A stretch of 46,753 nt of DNA, taken from Billgrantia pellis. GTDB lineage: Bacteria > Pseudomonadota > Gammaproteobacteria > Pseudomonadales > Halomonadaceae. Where the stretch lies: contig NZ_VTPY01000010.1 in the NCBI RefSeq assembly GCF_008297955.1, positions 1 to 46,753 on the forward strand, read 5' to 3'. The position numbers were made by a program, and so were the translations under genes. Below, piece by piece: positions 1 through 7,776 of this stretch. Numbering within the stretch: the first letter of the stretch is position 1; each line of letters starts with the position of its first letter. The notes beneath the pieces were generated by a model. That model was not told the origin of the DNA. It ran no database searches and saw nothing but the letters and a program-made list of their open reading frames with translations.

Positions 1-117
1 GACGCTGGTGGCCTGGATCTGCACCAGTACCTCGCCCGCCTTGGGCGGCTCGACGTCGATCTCGGTGAGCTCGAGCGGCTTGCCCGCTTCCCAGGCAACG
101 GCGGCGCGCGATTTCAT
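1..117 (-). CDS. frmA: Class III alcohol dehydrogenase / S-(hydroxymethyl)glutathione dehydrogenase, N-terminus only
   Basis: The first 39 codons are visible; the rest lies beyond the left edge of the window. The protein opens MKSRAAVAWEAGKPLEL, and a later stretch reads PPKAGEVLVQIQAT. This is the standard N-terminus of the zinc-dependent class III alcohol dehydrogenases, which oxidise the glutathione adduct of formaldehyde in the cytoplasm. The start ATG is at 117-115 with AAGGGAG just upstream. The zinc-binding residues are outside the window, so the family call rests on the N-terminus alone. Its place next to pqqA and xoxF supports a role in removing the formaldehyde made by methanol oxidation. 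The symbols flhA and adhC are also used for this enzyme. Confidence 0.85.
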   Translation of the reverse strand, partial: MKSRAAVAWEAGKPLELTEIDVEPPKAGEVLVQIQATSV

Positions 118-250
118 GGCGAACTCCCTTGTTGTTGTCGTGACGGTCGTGGTAGCGACCGGATTGGGCGACGCTGATTCAGTCTAGGTGAGTGCAAGCA
201 AAACGATTGTGACGTGACAACACAACAGAGTTGCTTATCGGCAACATTAG

Positions 251-294
251 CGCGAATAAAAACAGGCTGACGCTCCATACAGAGCATCAGCCTG
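251..294 (-). terminator. Intrinsic terminator of pqqA
   Basis: Positions 263-275 and 282-294 form a 13-bp stem with one G-U pair and a 6-nt loop. Read on the minus strand, the stem is followed by TTTTTATT (262-255). It lies 43 nt past the pqqA stop, so pqqA appears to be a single-gene transcript separated from frmA. The rest of the gap to frmA (118-250) should carry the frmA promoter. I see only an imperfect dyad at 207-220 there (TTGTGACGTGACAA). Confidence 0.8.
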
Positions 295-336
295 TCGAGT
301 CGTGCGTCTTGTCTGAAAAGTCCTTGCCTGACGAGT

Positions 337-408
337 TCAGCGGTTGGAAATGTACAGGGTCACTTCGAAGCCCAGGCGTAGATCCGTATAGGTTGGCTTG
401 GTCCACAT
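337..408 (-). CDS. pqqA: Coenzyme PQQ precursor peptide PqqA
   Basis: This is a 23-residue peptide starting MWTKPTYTDLRLGFEV and ending in LYISNR. It is the substrate peptide for PQQ synthesis: PqqE, with PqqD as chaperone, links a Glu to a Tyr in the motif ExxxY, seen here as E15-V-T-L-Y19. The start at 408 is chosen because GGAGG stands 7 nt upstream; an ATG two codons earlier sits right on the ribosome site. A strong terminator follows. No pqqB, C, D or E gene is in the window, so this copy stands apart from the rest of the pathway and beside the PQQ enzyme it could serve. The gene is shorter than most gene finders accept. Confidence 0.93.
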   Translation of the reverse strand: MWTKPTYTDLRLGFEVTLYISNR

Positions 409-734
409 AGTCATTCCTCCACGTGGTGGATTGCGGCGTGCCTTCTCAGTTAAGCAGCTAACGGCATTCGTTCCTTTCGACTTAAGTCTAAGATATCCCG
501 TTCGGCGTGAGTAGGATGCGCTGAACCCGCGTATGACGCGGCTTGGAAACGGATCGGAAACATTATTGCCACGAGGCAAAAGTCATTTGACTCGGAGCGG
601 AGGGCTAAATTTCCTCTCTCCAGCCTGCCGATGCCCAAAGTTGTGCTAGACCTTTTGTGTCAATAGCTGAAACACAACTACACAAGATGTGCCGATTCCC
701 CAGGCACACCTTCAGTGAGACGGAGAAAAACGCC
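409..734. promoter_or_regulatory. Divergent control region between pqqA and xoxF
   Basis: These 326 bases hold no gene I can support. They should carry both promoters. Visible dyads are CCACGTGG at 419-426 (overlapping the pqqA ribosome site area), a perfect GACTTAAGTC at 479-488, and TTGCC-ACGA-GGCAA at 569-582. Any of them could bind a regulator of alcohol oxidation, but I cannot name one from sequence alone. No convincing -35/-10 pair stands out. An open frame extends the dehydrogenase upstream to a GTG at 657, but that extension lacks a ribosome site and a signal peptide. Confidence 0.5.
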
Positions 735-2558
735 ATGCTTCGGGAGATCGGGTATGCCCTCACGGCCACAGGGCTAATGGCCGCATCGGTAGCTTACGCC
801 AACCAGAACCAGCTCGAACTCCAGCAGAACCCCGACTTCTGGGCCACTCAGCTGGGCAATTATCAAGGCAATCGCTTCAGTGAACTGGATCAGATCAATC
901 GCGACAACGTGGGTGAGCTGCGATCGGTCTGGCAGTTCTCCACCGGCGTGCTGCGCGGACATGAGGGCGGTCCCCTCTACGTTGGCGACGGGCGCCTTTA
1001 CATACACACTCCCTTTCCCAACAAGGTTTTCGCGCTCGATCTCGAGGATGAGGGGCGCGTGGTCTGGAGCTACGAGCCGGACCAGGATTCGCGCGTCATT
1101 CCGGTGATGTGCTGTGACACGGTCAATCGCGGGCTGGCCTATGCCGACGGCCGCCTCTTCCTGGGCCAGGCCGACAATACTCTGATCGCCCTGGACGCTG
1201 AGTCGGGCGAACTGTTGTGGGAGGCCAGCAACGGCGACCATACCGTCGGCGAATCCAATACCATGTCGCCGCTGGTGGTGCACGACAAGGTCCTGATCGG
1301 CATCAGCGGCGGCGAGTACGGTATTCGCGGCCACATGACTGCCTACGATGTCGAAACCGGCGAGCAGGTGTGGCGGGGTTATTCCACCGGTCCCGACGAC
1401 GAAGTGCTGATCGACCCCGAGACCACCACGATGCTGGGCGAGCCGATCGGCGAGGCCGACCTCGGCGTCTCCACTTGGCCCGAGGGCGAGTGGGAGCGGG
1501 GCGGCGGCGCCCCTTGGGGGTGGATCACCTACGACCCTGAACTCGACCTGGTCTACTACGGCACGGGCAACCCCGGTACCTGGAACCCCGAGCAGCGCAC
1601 CAAGGATGGCGAACCGGCTGACAATAAGTGGGCCATCACCGTCTTTGCTCGCGATCCCAACGACGGGTCGGTCAAGTGGGTCTACCAGAAGGTGCCCTTC
1701 GACGAGTGGGACTACGACGGGGTCAACGAGAACCAGTTGATCGACATCGAATACGAGGGCGAACAGCGCAAGGGCCTGGCGATCATCGACCGTACCGGCT
1801 TCGGTTTCTTGCTCGATCGCGAAACCGGCGAGCTGCTGGTCGCTGAAAAGTTCGCTCCCGAAACCAACTGGGCCGACGACTACGACATGGAGACCGGCCG
1901 GCCCAACGTCAGCGAGGAATACAGCACCTACCGCCAGGGCGTCGATGTCAACACGACCGACATCTGCCCCACCGCGATGGGCGCCAAGAACATGCAGCCG
2001 TCCGCCTACTCGCCGCGTACTGGGCTGATCTATGCGGGTATCAATCGGATCTGCATGAACTACGAGCCCTTCGAAACCGAATACGTGGCCGGCCAACCCT
2101 ACGTCGGCGCCACGCTGACCATGATGCCGGCGCCAACGCAGGAGGGCGATATGGAAGGGCGCATGGGCAGCTTCATCGCCTGGGATCCGGTGGCTGGCGA
2201 GACCGTGTGGAAAGTCGACGAGCGCTTCGCGGTATGGAGCGGGGCGTTGGCCACTGCCGGCGATCTGGCCTTCTACGGCACTCTCGAAGGCCACGTGAAG
2301 GCGGTCGACATCGAAACCGGTGAAGAGCTATGGCGCTTCAAGACCCCCTCCGGCGTCATCGGCAACGTCAATACCTTCATGCACGAGGGCAAGCAGTACC
2401 TGGGCGTGCTCTCCGGCGTTGGCGGCTGGGCCGGCATCGGCTTGGCGGCCGGCCTGGAAAACCCCGAGGACGGGCTGGGCGCGGTGAGCGCATTCTCCGC
2501 GCTGGGGGACTACACCAAGCTCGGGGGCGTACTGACGGTATTCGCCCTGCCGGATTGA
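735..2558 (+). CDS. xoxF: Lanthanide-type PQQ-dependent methanol dehydrogenase XoxF
   Basis: This 607-residue periplasmic quinoprotein oxidises methanol or related primary alcohols to the aldehyde. The start at 735 has GGAG 9 nt upstream and gives a clear signal peptide ending ASVAYA/NQ. Family marks include GVLRGHEGGPL, HTPFPNKVFALDL and the vicinal disulfide pair C126-C127 in CCDTVNRG. Metal and catalytic positions inferred by family comparison are E194, N279, D326 and D328. The stretch WDYDG has Asp two residues after the catalytic Asp, the mark of lanthanide-binding enzymes; calcium enzymes have Ala, Ser or Thr there. Tryptophan-docking beta-propeller repeats run through the protein. The next genes encode its cytochrome and periplasmic partner. 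PedH-like ethanol dehydrogenases share the Asp, but the overall match is closer to XoxF. Confidence 0.9.
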   Translation: MLREIGYALTATGLMAASVAYANQNQLELQQNPDFWATQLGNYQGNRFSELDQINRDNVGELRSVWQFSTGVLRGHEGGPLYVGDGRLYIHTPFPNKVFALDLEDEGRVVWSYEPDQDSRVIPVMCCDTVNRGLAYADGRLFLGQADNTLIALDAESGELLWEASNGDHTVGESNTMSPLVVHDKVLIGISGGEYGIRGHMTAYDVETGEQVWRGYSTGPDDEVLIDPETTTMLGEPIGEADLGVSTWPEGEWERGGGAPWGWITYDPELDLVYYGTGNPGTWNPEQRTKDGEPADNKWAITVFARDPNDGSVKWVYQKVPFDEWDYDGVNENQLIDIEYEGEQRKGLAIIDRTGFGFLLDRETGELLVAEKFAPETNWADDYDMETGRPNVSEEYSTYRQGVDVNTTDICPTAMGAKNMQPSAYSPRTGLIYAGINRICMNYEPFETEYVAGQPYVGATLTMMPAPTQEGDMEGRMGSFIAWDPVAGETVWKVDERFAVWSGALATAGDLAFYGTLEGHVKAVDIETGEELWRFKTPSGVIGNVNTFMHEGKQYLGVLSGVGGWAGIGLAAGLENPEDGLGAVSAFSALGDYTKLGGVLTVFALPD

Positions 2559-2574
2559 GGTCGGTTCATGATCG

Positions 2575-2601
2575 GGCGGGTACGGCGATGCCGTGCCCGC
2601 C
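2575..2601 (+). other. Stem-loop between xoxF and xoxG
   Basis: Positions 2575-2586 and 2590-2601 form a 12-bp stem with one wobble pair and a 3-nt loop. No T-run follows, so it is not a standard terminator. In this position it could stabilise the xoxF message or lower xoxG expression relative to xoxF. This role is inference. Confidence 0.5.
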
Positions 2602-2672
2602 ACGCCCCGTCTTCCCGGCGACGTCAGTCTCGACGCGCCTGAAGCTCCTGAAGTTGTAGAAGGAAGTCCTGC

Positions 2673-3215
2673 ATGACGGTATTCGCACGTGCTTGTCGCT
2701 GTACCCTCCCTGTATGCGTTGTTTCCCTGCTGATGCTGGGGTTGCCTCTGGCCGGCCTGGCCGATCGCATCACCGGCGAGGCGCCCGGTGCCTTCATCGT
2801 CGAGGACGGCAAGGTGGATCCCAATACCTACCAAGGCTATATCGCCTATACCCGGTCCTGTATGGCCTGTCATGGTCCGGATGGCTTGGGCTCCTCCTTC
2901 GCCCCTAACCTGATCCGCGTCGTCGAGCGCCGCGGCTGGGAGAACTTCGCCGGTACCATCGCCTCCGGGCGCGAGGTGCAGCCTGGCCAGGTGATGCCCT
3001 CCTTCGCCGACGATCCCTATGTCATGGGCAATATCCCAAACATTTTCAGCTACTTGCGCGCGCGCGGCGAGGGTGATCTGGGGCGCGGTCGTCCCAAGAT
3101 CATCGAGTCGATGCAAGAGCCGGACGAGGCGGATAATGAGGAGGCCGCCGACGTGGGGGACGATGCCACAGAGGAAGCGGATGCCGCAGAAGCGGAGACA
3201 CCCAGCACAGAATAG
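2673..3215 (+). CDS. xoxG: Periplasmic cytochrome c, electron acceptor of XoxF
   Basis: The 180-residue protein has a signal peptide (residues 1 to about 30, ending LAGLA/DR), one haem site C63-M-A-C66-H67, and a likely Met ligand at M109 in QVMPSF. It is the single-haem cytochrome expected to take electrons from XoxF, which lies 114 nt upstream. The start at 2673 has AGAAGGAAG upstream. The last 35 or so residues are an extremely acidic, Ala-rich, low-complexity tail after ESMQEPDEADNEE, unlike the compact core. Such tails suit a salt-adapted periplasm, but their role here is unknown. PedF-type cytochrome c550 is an alternative name for the same kind of protein. Confidence 0.82.
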   Translation: MTVFARACRCTLPVCVVSLLMLGLPLAGLADRITGEAPGAFIVEDGKVDPNTYQGYIAYTRSCMACHGPDGLGSSFAPNLIRVVERRGWENFAGTIASGREVQPGQVMPSFADDPYVMGNIPNIFSYLRARGEGDLGRGRPKIIESMQEPDEADNEEAADVGDDATEEADAAEAETPSTE

Positions 3216-3257
3216 GCGACGATCGTTCGCCAGAGCGTTTCCCGAAGCGGAGGATGC

Positions 3258-4103
3258 ATGAGAGCAGGCTATCGTATCGCATCATGGGCGATCGCCCTGG
3301 CCGTAGGGCTGGGAGGGATGGCCGCTGCGTCTGCCAACCCTCCCGAACGTCAGGAGCGCGAGGCCTTGCGGGTCTGTGCCGATGGGAACAATCTGCCCTT
3401 CAGCAACCAGGCCGGCGAAGGATTCGAGAACCGCATCGCTGAGCTCATGGCCGAGGACCTGGGCGTGCCGCTGACCTACGTCTGGTCGCCCCAGGTGATG
3501 GGCTTCGTGCGCAATACCCTGGAGCTACGGGTCTGCGACGTGATGATCGGCGCCGTCGCCGGCTACGGATTCGTCCAGAACACCAACGCCTACTACCGTT
3601 CGGTTTACGCCCTGGTGGTGCCCGAGGACTCGGAACTCGAGGTGGCGGGCCTTGGCGATCCGTCCTTGGCCGGGCGTCGCATCGGCGTGGTGGCGGAGAC
3701 GCCGCCGCTGGTGCCGCTGCGGCGCATGGGGGCGCGCGTCGAGGGCTACCCGCTAATGGTCGACACTCGAATGCGAGCGCCGGTGCGCGACGCCATCGAG
3801 GATGTCGCCACGGGAAAAACGGACGGCGCCGTGCTATGGGGGCCGCTGGCTGGTTACTACGCATCCCGTCAGGACCCGCCGCTCAAGGTCGTTCCCTTGG
3901 TCGACGACGACACCGGGACACCGCTCGACTATCGCATCACCATGGGCATTCGCCATGGCGAGGTTCACTGGAAGGACTGGATCAACGCGTTCATCGAGCG
4001 GCATCAGGAGGAGATCGACGCCATCCTCGCCGAATACCATGTGCCGCTGCTCGACCGCCATGGCCGGCTATTCGACCCTCAGGGCGAGGGAGGTGGGTCA
4101 TGA
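3258..4103 (+). CDS. xoxJ: Quinoprotein-dehydrogenase-associated periplasmic binding protein (MxaJ/XoxJ family)
   Basis: This 281-residue secreted protein (signal peptide ending AAASA/NP) has the bilobed solute-binding fold. It carries the family N-terminus LRVCADGNNLPFSNQ and the later VCDVMIGAVAGYGF; the two Cys could form a disulfide. Members sit beside methanol dehydrogenase genes and are thought to help activate or mature the dehydrogenase rather than import a solute. The ATG at 3258 has GGAGG 4 nt upstream. The stop overlaps the start of the next gene by 4 nt (ATGA), so the two are translated together. I infer a role with XoxF from family and position. Confidence 0.85.
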   Translation: MRAGYRIASWAIALAVGLGGMAAASANPPERQEREALRVCADGNNLPFSNQAGEGFENRIAELMAEDLGVPLTYVWSPQVMGFVRNTLELRVCDVMIGAVAGYGFVQNTNAYYRSVYALVVPEDSELEVAGLGDPSLAGRRIGVVAETPPLVPLRRMGARVEGYPLMVDTRMRAPVRDAIEDVATGKTDGAVLWGPLAGYYASRQDPPLKVVPLVDDDTGTPLDYRITMGIRHGEVHWKDWINAFIERHQEEIDAILAEYHVPLLDRHGRLFDPQGEGGGS

Positions 4104-4747
4104 ACCGCTCCGGTAGCCTGGCGCTGCGCCCCTTGGTACTGGGGCTTGCCATCGGCCTGGCTCTGGCCGGCGCGGAGCGGGGCGAAGCTCAGCGCGCGGC
4201 CGCGGGGCCGCCTGATTGGCCATGCGTCCAGCGCCTGATTCCCGAAATGGCCTGGGGCTCGCTGTGGACCGGGCCACCGCTGGACGAGCTGGAACAGGCC
4301 TGGTGGGAGGACGAGGAAATCGGACGGGTAGTGCGCTTTGCTACCTCGCGCTCGACCTCCGAGGAGCAAGCGCTTGAGCGGGTGCGTGATTTCATCGACT
4401 CGGTGGAAGAGGAGGAAGCCGAGCGGCGCCTGACCCTGCTCTTCGCCGGCTTGTTCGAACTCACCAACCGCGAGCGTCGACACGCCATCGAGGGGATCCG
4501 CCAAGCCGCACGCGCTCAGATGGCCCGTCTCGACACCATCTCGTCGATGGTCGATGAGCTCGAGGCGCGTCGTGCCGAGGAGACGGCGGACGAGCGGGAG
4601 ATCGAGCGGCTCTCCGAGTCTCTCTTCTGGGAGCAGCGCACTTTCCAGCATCGTCAGCAGGCGTTGCCGGCGATGTGCGATCAGCCCTACCTGCTCGAGG
4701 AGCGGCTGGCGCGAATGGTCAGGGAGATCATGACGCGCATGCCCTGA
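4100..4747 (+). CDS. Secreted helical protein of unknown function in the xox operon
   Basis: I do not recognise this 215-residue protein. It starts at 4100 in an ATGA overlap with xoxJ. It has a signal peptide (hydrophobic PLVLGLAIGLALAGA) and a mature part that is almost wholly helical and charged, with a likely coiled coil around residues 90-190 (Glu, Arg and Leu rich). Two Cys in the mature part, in WPCVQRL and AMCDQPY, could pair. A longer frame runs upstream to 3836, but it is only a shadow of xoxJ. Being tightly coupled to xoxJ, it probably acts in the periplasm with the dehydrogenase or the ABC system. No function can be given. Confidence 0.8.
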   Translation: MNRSGSLALRPLVLGLAIGLALAGAERGEAQRAAAGPPDWPCVQRLIPEMAWGSLWTGPPLDELEQAWWEDEEIGRVVRFATSRSTSEEQALERVRDFIDSVEEEEAERRLTLLFAGLFELTNRERRHAIEGIRQAARAQMARLDTISSMVDELEARRAEETADEREIERLSESLFWEQRTFQHRQQALPAMCDQPYLLEERLARMVREIMTRMP

Positions 4748-4808
4748 ACCAAGAAGATCAGGAACGACAACGACAATGGCGGCAGCGCAGGTTGCCTGAG
4801 GAGCACGC

Positions 4809-6020
4809 ATGAAAACTCTACCGAGTTCCCTTCGCTGGGTGGCGATGGGGGGGCTAGCCATCGGCCTGGGCTGGTCGACGCTGTTGCCGGCCGATACCGT
4901 CGAGACCCTGACCGTCGGTTATATCGGCATGCAGCGTGATGATAATGTCGAGCCGCTCTCGGTGCTCGATCCGGTACTGGACGATGAGGGGCTCCAAGGG
5001 GCACGCCTGGGAATCAACGATAACAATGCCACGGCGCAGTTCCTGGGCCAGGAGTTCATGCTGCACGAGGTCGAAGTCGCGCAGGGCGGCGACGTCGGCG
5101 AGGCACTGCAGGCGCTGGTCGACGAGGGGGTCGACTGGATCGTCAGCGGTTTGCCCGCCGAGGCGCTGCTCGACGTGATGGCGCATCCCGCACGCGGCGA
5201 CCGGGTGGTCTTCAACGCCCAGGCGCCCGATGACGAGCTGCGTGGGGAGGCGTGTCATCCCGACCTCTACCACACCACGCCGAGCCGGCGCATGCTGTCC
5301 GATGCCCTGGCCCAGTTCCTTGCTTTCAAGCAGTGGGATCGCTGGGCGCTGGTCTATGGCAATACCGAGGAGGATCGCATCCTGGCCGATGTGCTGCGCA
5401 CCGCGGCCGAGCGCTACGGCCATCGCATCGTGGGTGACAAGCAGTGGCCCCACGACCCCATGGCGCGCCGCGCCGAAGGCGGCTTTCATGCCATCCAACG
5501 CGAAATACCGGTGTTCGTGCAAGACCTTCCCGAACACGACGTGCTGGTGATTGCCGACGAGACCGACTACTTCGGCGAGTACTTCCCCTATCAGACCTGG
5601 GCGCCGCGCCCCGTGGTGGGTACCCAAGGGCTGGTCGCCGCACCCTGGCATCGTGCCCATGAATCATGGGGGGCGGTGCAACTGCAGCGGCGCTTCGAGG
5701 ACCTCGCCGAGCGCTGGATGACGCCGCGCGACTTTGGTGCCTGGCTGGCAGTACGTTCGCTGGGCGAGGCGGCGGCGCGCACCGGTTCCGTCGAACGCGA
5801 TGCGATACTCGACTACCTGCTCAGCGAGGAGTTCGAGCTCGCCGGTTACCTGGGCTTGCCGGTCAGCTACCGTACCTGGAACCACCAGCTGCGCCAACCC
5901 ATTCTGGTGACGGGGCCGCGCATGGTGGCTTCGGTGTCGCCGCAAGAGGGCTACCTGCATCCACGCACGCCACTCGATTCGCTGGGTGCCGACGAGGGGG
6001 AATCGACATGCCGTTTCTGA
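4809..6020 (+). CDS. ABC-type substrate-binding protein of the PQQ alcohol dehydrogenase system
   Basis: The 403-residue exported protein has the type-1 (branched-chain amino acid-binding-like) periplasmic fold, starting ETLTVGYIGMQRDD after the signal peptide. It fits the family named for its constant presence near PQQ alcohol dehydrogenases. The ligand is unknown; alcohol, PQQ or a metal complex have no direct support here. The ATG at 4809 has GAGGAG 5 nt upstream. It begins a run of four overlapping genes (binding protein, beta-propeller, ATPase, permease), 61 nt after the unknown gene. The mature part is rich in Asp and Glu. Confidence 0.82.
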   Translation: MKTLPSSLRWVAMGGLAIGLGWSTLLPADTVETLTVGYIGMQRDDNVEPLSVLDPVLDDEGLQGARLGINDNNATAQFLGQEFMLHEVEVAQGGDVGEALQALVDEGVDWIVSGLPAEALLDVMAHPARGDRVVFNAQAPDDELRGEACHPDLYHTTPSRRMLSDALAQFLAFKQWDRWALVYGNTEEDRILADVLRTAAERYGHRIVGDKQWPHDPMARRAEGGFHAIQREIPVFVQDLPEHDVLVIADETDYFGEYFPYQTWAPRPVVGTQGLVAAPWHRAHESWGAVQLQRRFEDLAERWMTPRDFGAWLAVRSLGEAAARTGSVERDAILDYLLSEEFELAGYLGLPVSYRTWNHQLRQPILVTGPRMVASVSPQEGYLHPRTPLDSLGADEGESTCRF

Positions 6021-7015
6021 GTCAAGGGGATAGGAAACCCACCACCAAGCATTTCACCCTCGGGCTGGTGCTGGGAGGGCTGTTGTGGCTGCCGCTGACC
6101 GCCCAGGCCGAGCGTATCTTCATTTCCAATGAGAAGGACAACACTGTTTCGGTCATCGACGGCACGAGCCTCGAGGTGATCGAAACCATCCGGGTAGGGC
6201 GCCGCCCCCGTGCAATGGCCTTCAGCAGCGACGGCAGCGAACTGTTCGTGGCCGTGGGAGACGACGAGGCGATCGACATGATCGACCTGGAGACATTGCA
6301 GGTGGTGCGCAGCCAGTCCTCGGGCGAAGACCCGGAAGTCATCCGTGTCGATCCCAACCGGCCCTACATCTATGTCTCCAATGAGGACGACAACATCGTG
6401 TCGGTGCTCGACTACGAGGCGCGTACCCTGGTGACCGAGATCCCGGTGGGCGTCGAGCCCGAGGGGCTTGGGATCAGCCCCGATGGCCGCTGGCTGATCG
6501 CAACGACCGAAACTTCCAACATGGCCCATATCATCGATGCCGAGGCCATGGAGGCGGTGCATCACCGCCTGGTGGGCGCCCGCCCGCGACATGCGGAATT
6601 CTCCCACGATGGCAGCGAGGCCTGGGTCTCGTCGGAGATCGCCGGCATGGTAACGATCCTCGACATGGAGGAAACCTTCGACGTCAAGCACGTCATCCGG
6701 TTCGACGTGCCGGGCGTGCCACGCGAAACCGTGCAGGCGGTCGGTGTCGCCCTGACCTCCGACGGGCGCTACGCCTTTGTTGCATTGGGACCTTCCAATC
6801 GGGTGGCGGTGATCGACCAGCAGACCTATGAGGTGCTCGACTACCTCCTGGTCGGGCAGCGGGTCTGGCACCTGGCGCTCAATGCCGACGAGAGCCGGCT
6901 CTATACCACCAACGGGGTCAGCGGGGACGTGACCGTGATCGACGTCGAGGGCCTGAGGGCGATCAAGTCGATTCCGGTGGGGCGCTTTCCCTGGGGCGTC
7001 ATCGTCGAGCCGTGA
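6008..7015 (+). CDS. Secreted YVTN beta-propeller protein of the PQQ-dependent catabolism system
   Basis: The 335-residue protein has a signal peptide ending LTAQA/ER and then about seven repeats of the YVTN/NHL propeller type, such as NTVSVIDGTSLEVIETIRVG and NIVSVLDYEARTLVTEIPVG. It matches the beta-propeller family found only near PQQ alcohol oxidation genes. The start at 6008 lies inside the end of the previous gene (13-nt overlap) and has GAGGGGG 7 nt upstream. The frame is open back to 5666, but that part is a shadow. It may scaffold the periplasmic partners; this is inference. Its stop overlaps the GTG of the ATPase gene. Confidence 0.83.
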   Translation: MPFLSQGDRKPTTKHFTLGLVLGGLLWLPLTAQAERIFISNEKDNTVSVIDGTSLEVIETIRVGRRPRAMAFSSDGSELFVAVGDDEAIDMIDLETLQVVRSQSSGEDPEVIRVDPNRPYIYVSNEDDNIVSVLDYEARTLVTEIPVGVEPEGLGISPDGRWLIATTETSNMAHIIDAEAMEAVHHRLVGARPRHAEFSHDGSEAWVSSEIAGMVTILDMEETFDVKHVIRFDVPGVPRETVQAVGVALTSDGRYAFVALGPSNRVAVIDQQTYEVLDYLLVGQRVWHLALNADESRLYTTNGVSGDVTVIDVEGLRAIKSIPVGRFPWGVIVEP

Positions 7016-7776
7016 ACGAGGTGGCCGAGGAACGCAGCGAAGCGAGGCCTGCTCTCGAGGTCGCCGACCTGAGCTTCGCCTACGACAGGAAACCGGTGCT
7101 CGAGGCGCTCACCCTGGCCATTGCGGAGGGAGAGTTCGTCGTCCTGCTCGGGCCCAATGGCGCCGGCAAGACCACCCTGTTCTCACTGATTACGCGACTC
7201 CACGACTCCCGCCATGGTGAGGTTCGCATCGGAGGCTTCGATGTGCGCCGCCAGGCGGTGCAGGCGCACGCCCGCATCGGCGTGGTGTTTCAACAGCCGA
7301 CCCTCGACCCCGACCTCAGCGTGGCGCAGAACCTTGACTATCACGGCGCCTTGCACGGGATGAGCCGCCGCGAGGCGAGTTCGCGCGCCGAAGCGCAGCT
7401 CGCCCGGATCGGGCTCGCCGAGCAGCGCCGAACGCGGGTGCGTCGCCTTTCCGGTGGCCAGCGGCGGCGGGTGGAGATCGCCCGGGGGCTGATGCATGCT
7501 CCGCGCCTGCTGCTGCTCGATGAGCCCACCGTGGGACTCGACATCGCGTCGCGCCGCGACCTGGTCGAGCACGCCCACCAGCTGTGTGCCGAGGAGGGCG
7601 TGGCGGTGCTGTGGGCGACCCACCTGATCGACGAAGTGCGCCCCGGCGACCGGGTGCTGGTGCTGTATCGCGGACGGTTGCTGGCCGATGGCCCGGCTGA
7701 AACGCTCAGCGAGCGCCTTGGCGTCGACACCCTGGGCGAAGCCTACGATCGGCTGGTGGGGGAGGAGAACGCATGA
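7012..7776 (+). CDS. ABC transporter ATP-binding subunit, PQQ alcohol dehydrogenase system
   Basis: This 254-residue cytoplasmic ATPase has all expected motifs: Walker A GPNGAGKTT (47-55), Q-loop near 94, signature LSGGQ (146-150), Walker B LLLLDE (166-171) and switch His204. It belongs to the export-type (DrrA/CcmA-like) ABC ATPases. The GTG start at 7012 overlaps the propeller stop (GTGA), and no separate ribosome site is obvious, so it is probably translated by coupling. Its stop region overlaps the permease start by 4 nt. Confidence 0.9.
   Translation: MNEVAEERSEARPALEVADLSFAYDRKPVLEALTLAIAEGEFVVLLGPNGAGKTTLFSLITRLHDSRHGEVRIGGFDVRRQAVQAHARIGVVFQQPTLDPDLSVAQNLDYHGALHGMSRREASSRAEAQLARIGLAEQRRTRVRRLSGGQRRRVEIARGLMHAPRLLLLDEPTVGLDIASRRDLVEHAHQLCAEEGVAVLWATHLIDEVRPGDRVLVLYRGRLLADGPAETLSERLGVDTLGEAYDRLVGEENA

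Noticed and set aside
657..734. N-terminal extension of xoxF from a GTG at 657
   Set aside because: No ribosome site, and it would bury the signal peptide that starts at 735.
774..2294. Minus-strand open frame of 506 codons opposite xoxF
   Set aside because: High-GC shadow of xoxF; the protein resembles no family and is low in structure.
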